A program made the position numbers and the translations under genes. A DNA stretch of 5,356 bases from Hyphomicrobiales bacterium. GTDB lineage: Bacteria > Pseudomonadota > Alphaproteobacteria > Rhizobiales > Aestuariivirgaceae. Below, one piece after another: positions 5,018-5,356 of this stretch; within the stretch, counting starts at the first letter, position 1, and every line of letters begins with the position of its first letter. Location: contig JAAURV010000230.1 of assembly GCA_012032065.1 (NCBI GenBank), positions 1-5,356 on the forward strand. Direction: 5' to 3'. The notes beneath the pieces were generated by a model that was not told the DNA's origin, ran no database searches, and saw only the letters and a list, made by a program, of their open reading frames with translations.

Positions 5018-5356
5018 CCGATTAATCCTTTCTGCCGAAGATGCGCCAAAAGCTCATCCTTCCCCGGCTTGAAGTCGCTGGCGATCCACCAGTCCTCAGC
5101 GCGGCGCAGTGCTTCGCCAAGCGAGAGGCCGGGAAACGCACCTGCCGCAAGCAGATCCTTGCCGGTGAGCGGAAGCGCCGGAACCGGCCAGCGATCCGGC
5201 AACCGCAGCAGTGTTCCCCAGGCGCGGTCATTCATGGGCGCGCGGGACCTCGCCCAGGCCAGACGCACCGCAACGCGCCAGGCATCCGCGCCCACATGAT
5301 AGAGCATGGCGCGGCGTTCACGCGGGCAGTTCAGGCGTCACCGGAACTGCACCCGC
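5014..5356 (-). CDS. cca: CCA tRNA nucleotidyltransferase, C-terminal part, with an apparent frame break near 5324
   Basis: The enzyme adds or repairs the 3' CCA of tRNAs in the cytoplasm. The last about 105 codons show the alphaproteobacterial C-terminal pattern: MLYHVGADAWR, then RWPVPALPLTGKDLLAAG, PGLSLGEALRRAEDWWIASDF and a final LLAHLRQKG. The catalytic head and neck domains lie beyond the right edge. Read leftward, this frame has an in-frame TGA at 5340-5338, so it cannot extend to a full enzyme. In another frame, bases 5356-5321 read AGAVPVTPELPA before their own TGA (5320-5318). The two join naturally (PELP-RERRAMLYHVG) if one C of the run 5324-5326 is removed, or two bases are added. 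The gene is either mutated or misread here. Its stop overlaps the DUF1176 start as ATGA, so the two genes are probably coupled. Confidence 0.8.
5026..5031 (-). promoter_or_regulatory. Ribosome binding site of the DUF1176 gene
   Basis: AAAGGA on the minus strand lies 8 nt before ATG 5017 and within the last codons of cca. With the ATGA overlap it fixes the start upstream of the palindrome, so the palindrome is translated rather than being leader sequence. Confidence 0.65.

Overview
The window looks like chromosomal DNA from an alphaproteobacterium, probably close to the Hyphomicrobiales (Rhizobiales). This rests on gene content: a FolM/PTR1-type pteridine reductase next to folB, a secreted DUF1176 protein, an alphaproteobacterial-style CCA-enzyme C-terminus, fairly high GC, and many short C-rich/G-rich palindromes around gene ends. 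The genus cannot be named from the sequence.

Layout. Positions 1-1183 (minus) hold the first 394 codons of uvrC, which runs off the left edge. A 185-bp AT-richer leader separates it from folB (1369-1773, minus), which is preceded and overlapped by a FolM-like pteridine reductase (1667-2518, minus) and a small cupin_3 protein (2584-2961, minus). All four genes point left and could be co-transcribed. A 156-bp divergent spacer (2962-3117) carries a near-ideal inverted-repeat operator over a candidate promoter for a rightward HigBA/RelE-type toxin-antitoxin pair (toxin 3118-3473, antitoxin 3460-3759). After this pair comes a 148-bp spacer packed with hairpins. Two minus-strand genes then run in from the right: a secreted DUF1176 protein (3908-5017) and, overlapping it by ATGA, the 3' end of a CCA tRNA nucleotidyltransferase gene (5014-5356, running off the right edge).

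How the genes work together. FolM-like reductase and FolB both act on pteridines and form a folate-biosynthesis pair. UvrC is nucleotide-excision repair housekeeping. The toxin-antitoxin pair is an accessory insert between the housekeeping blocks, with its own operator. cca and the DUF1176 gene look translationally coupled.

Most notable points. (1) The toxin reading frame is broken at an A4 run; adding one A restores a normal C-terminus that ends just inside the antitoxin start. (2) A 34-nt palindrome lies inside the coding region for the signal peptide of the DUF1176 protein, and the start codon is well supported, so the palindrome is really translated. (3) The toxin operator overlaps its likely -10 box, and the transcript may be leaderless. 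(4) The CCA-enzyme frame is also broken near 5324, and the pteridine reductase reads 107 nt into folB, so short indels, either biological or from assembly, should be considered. I found no RNA genes, CRISPR, IS element or clearly new multi-gene system.
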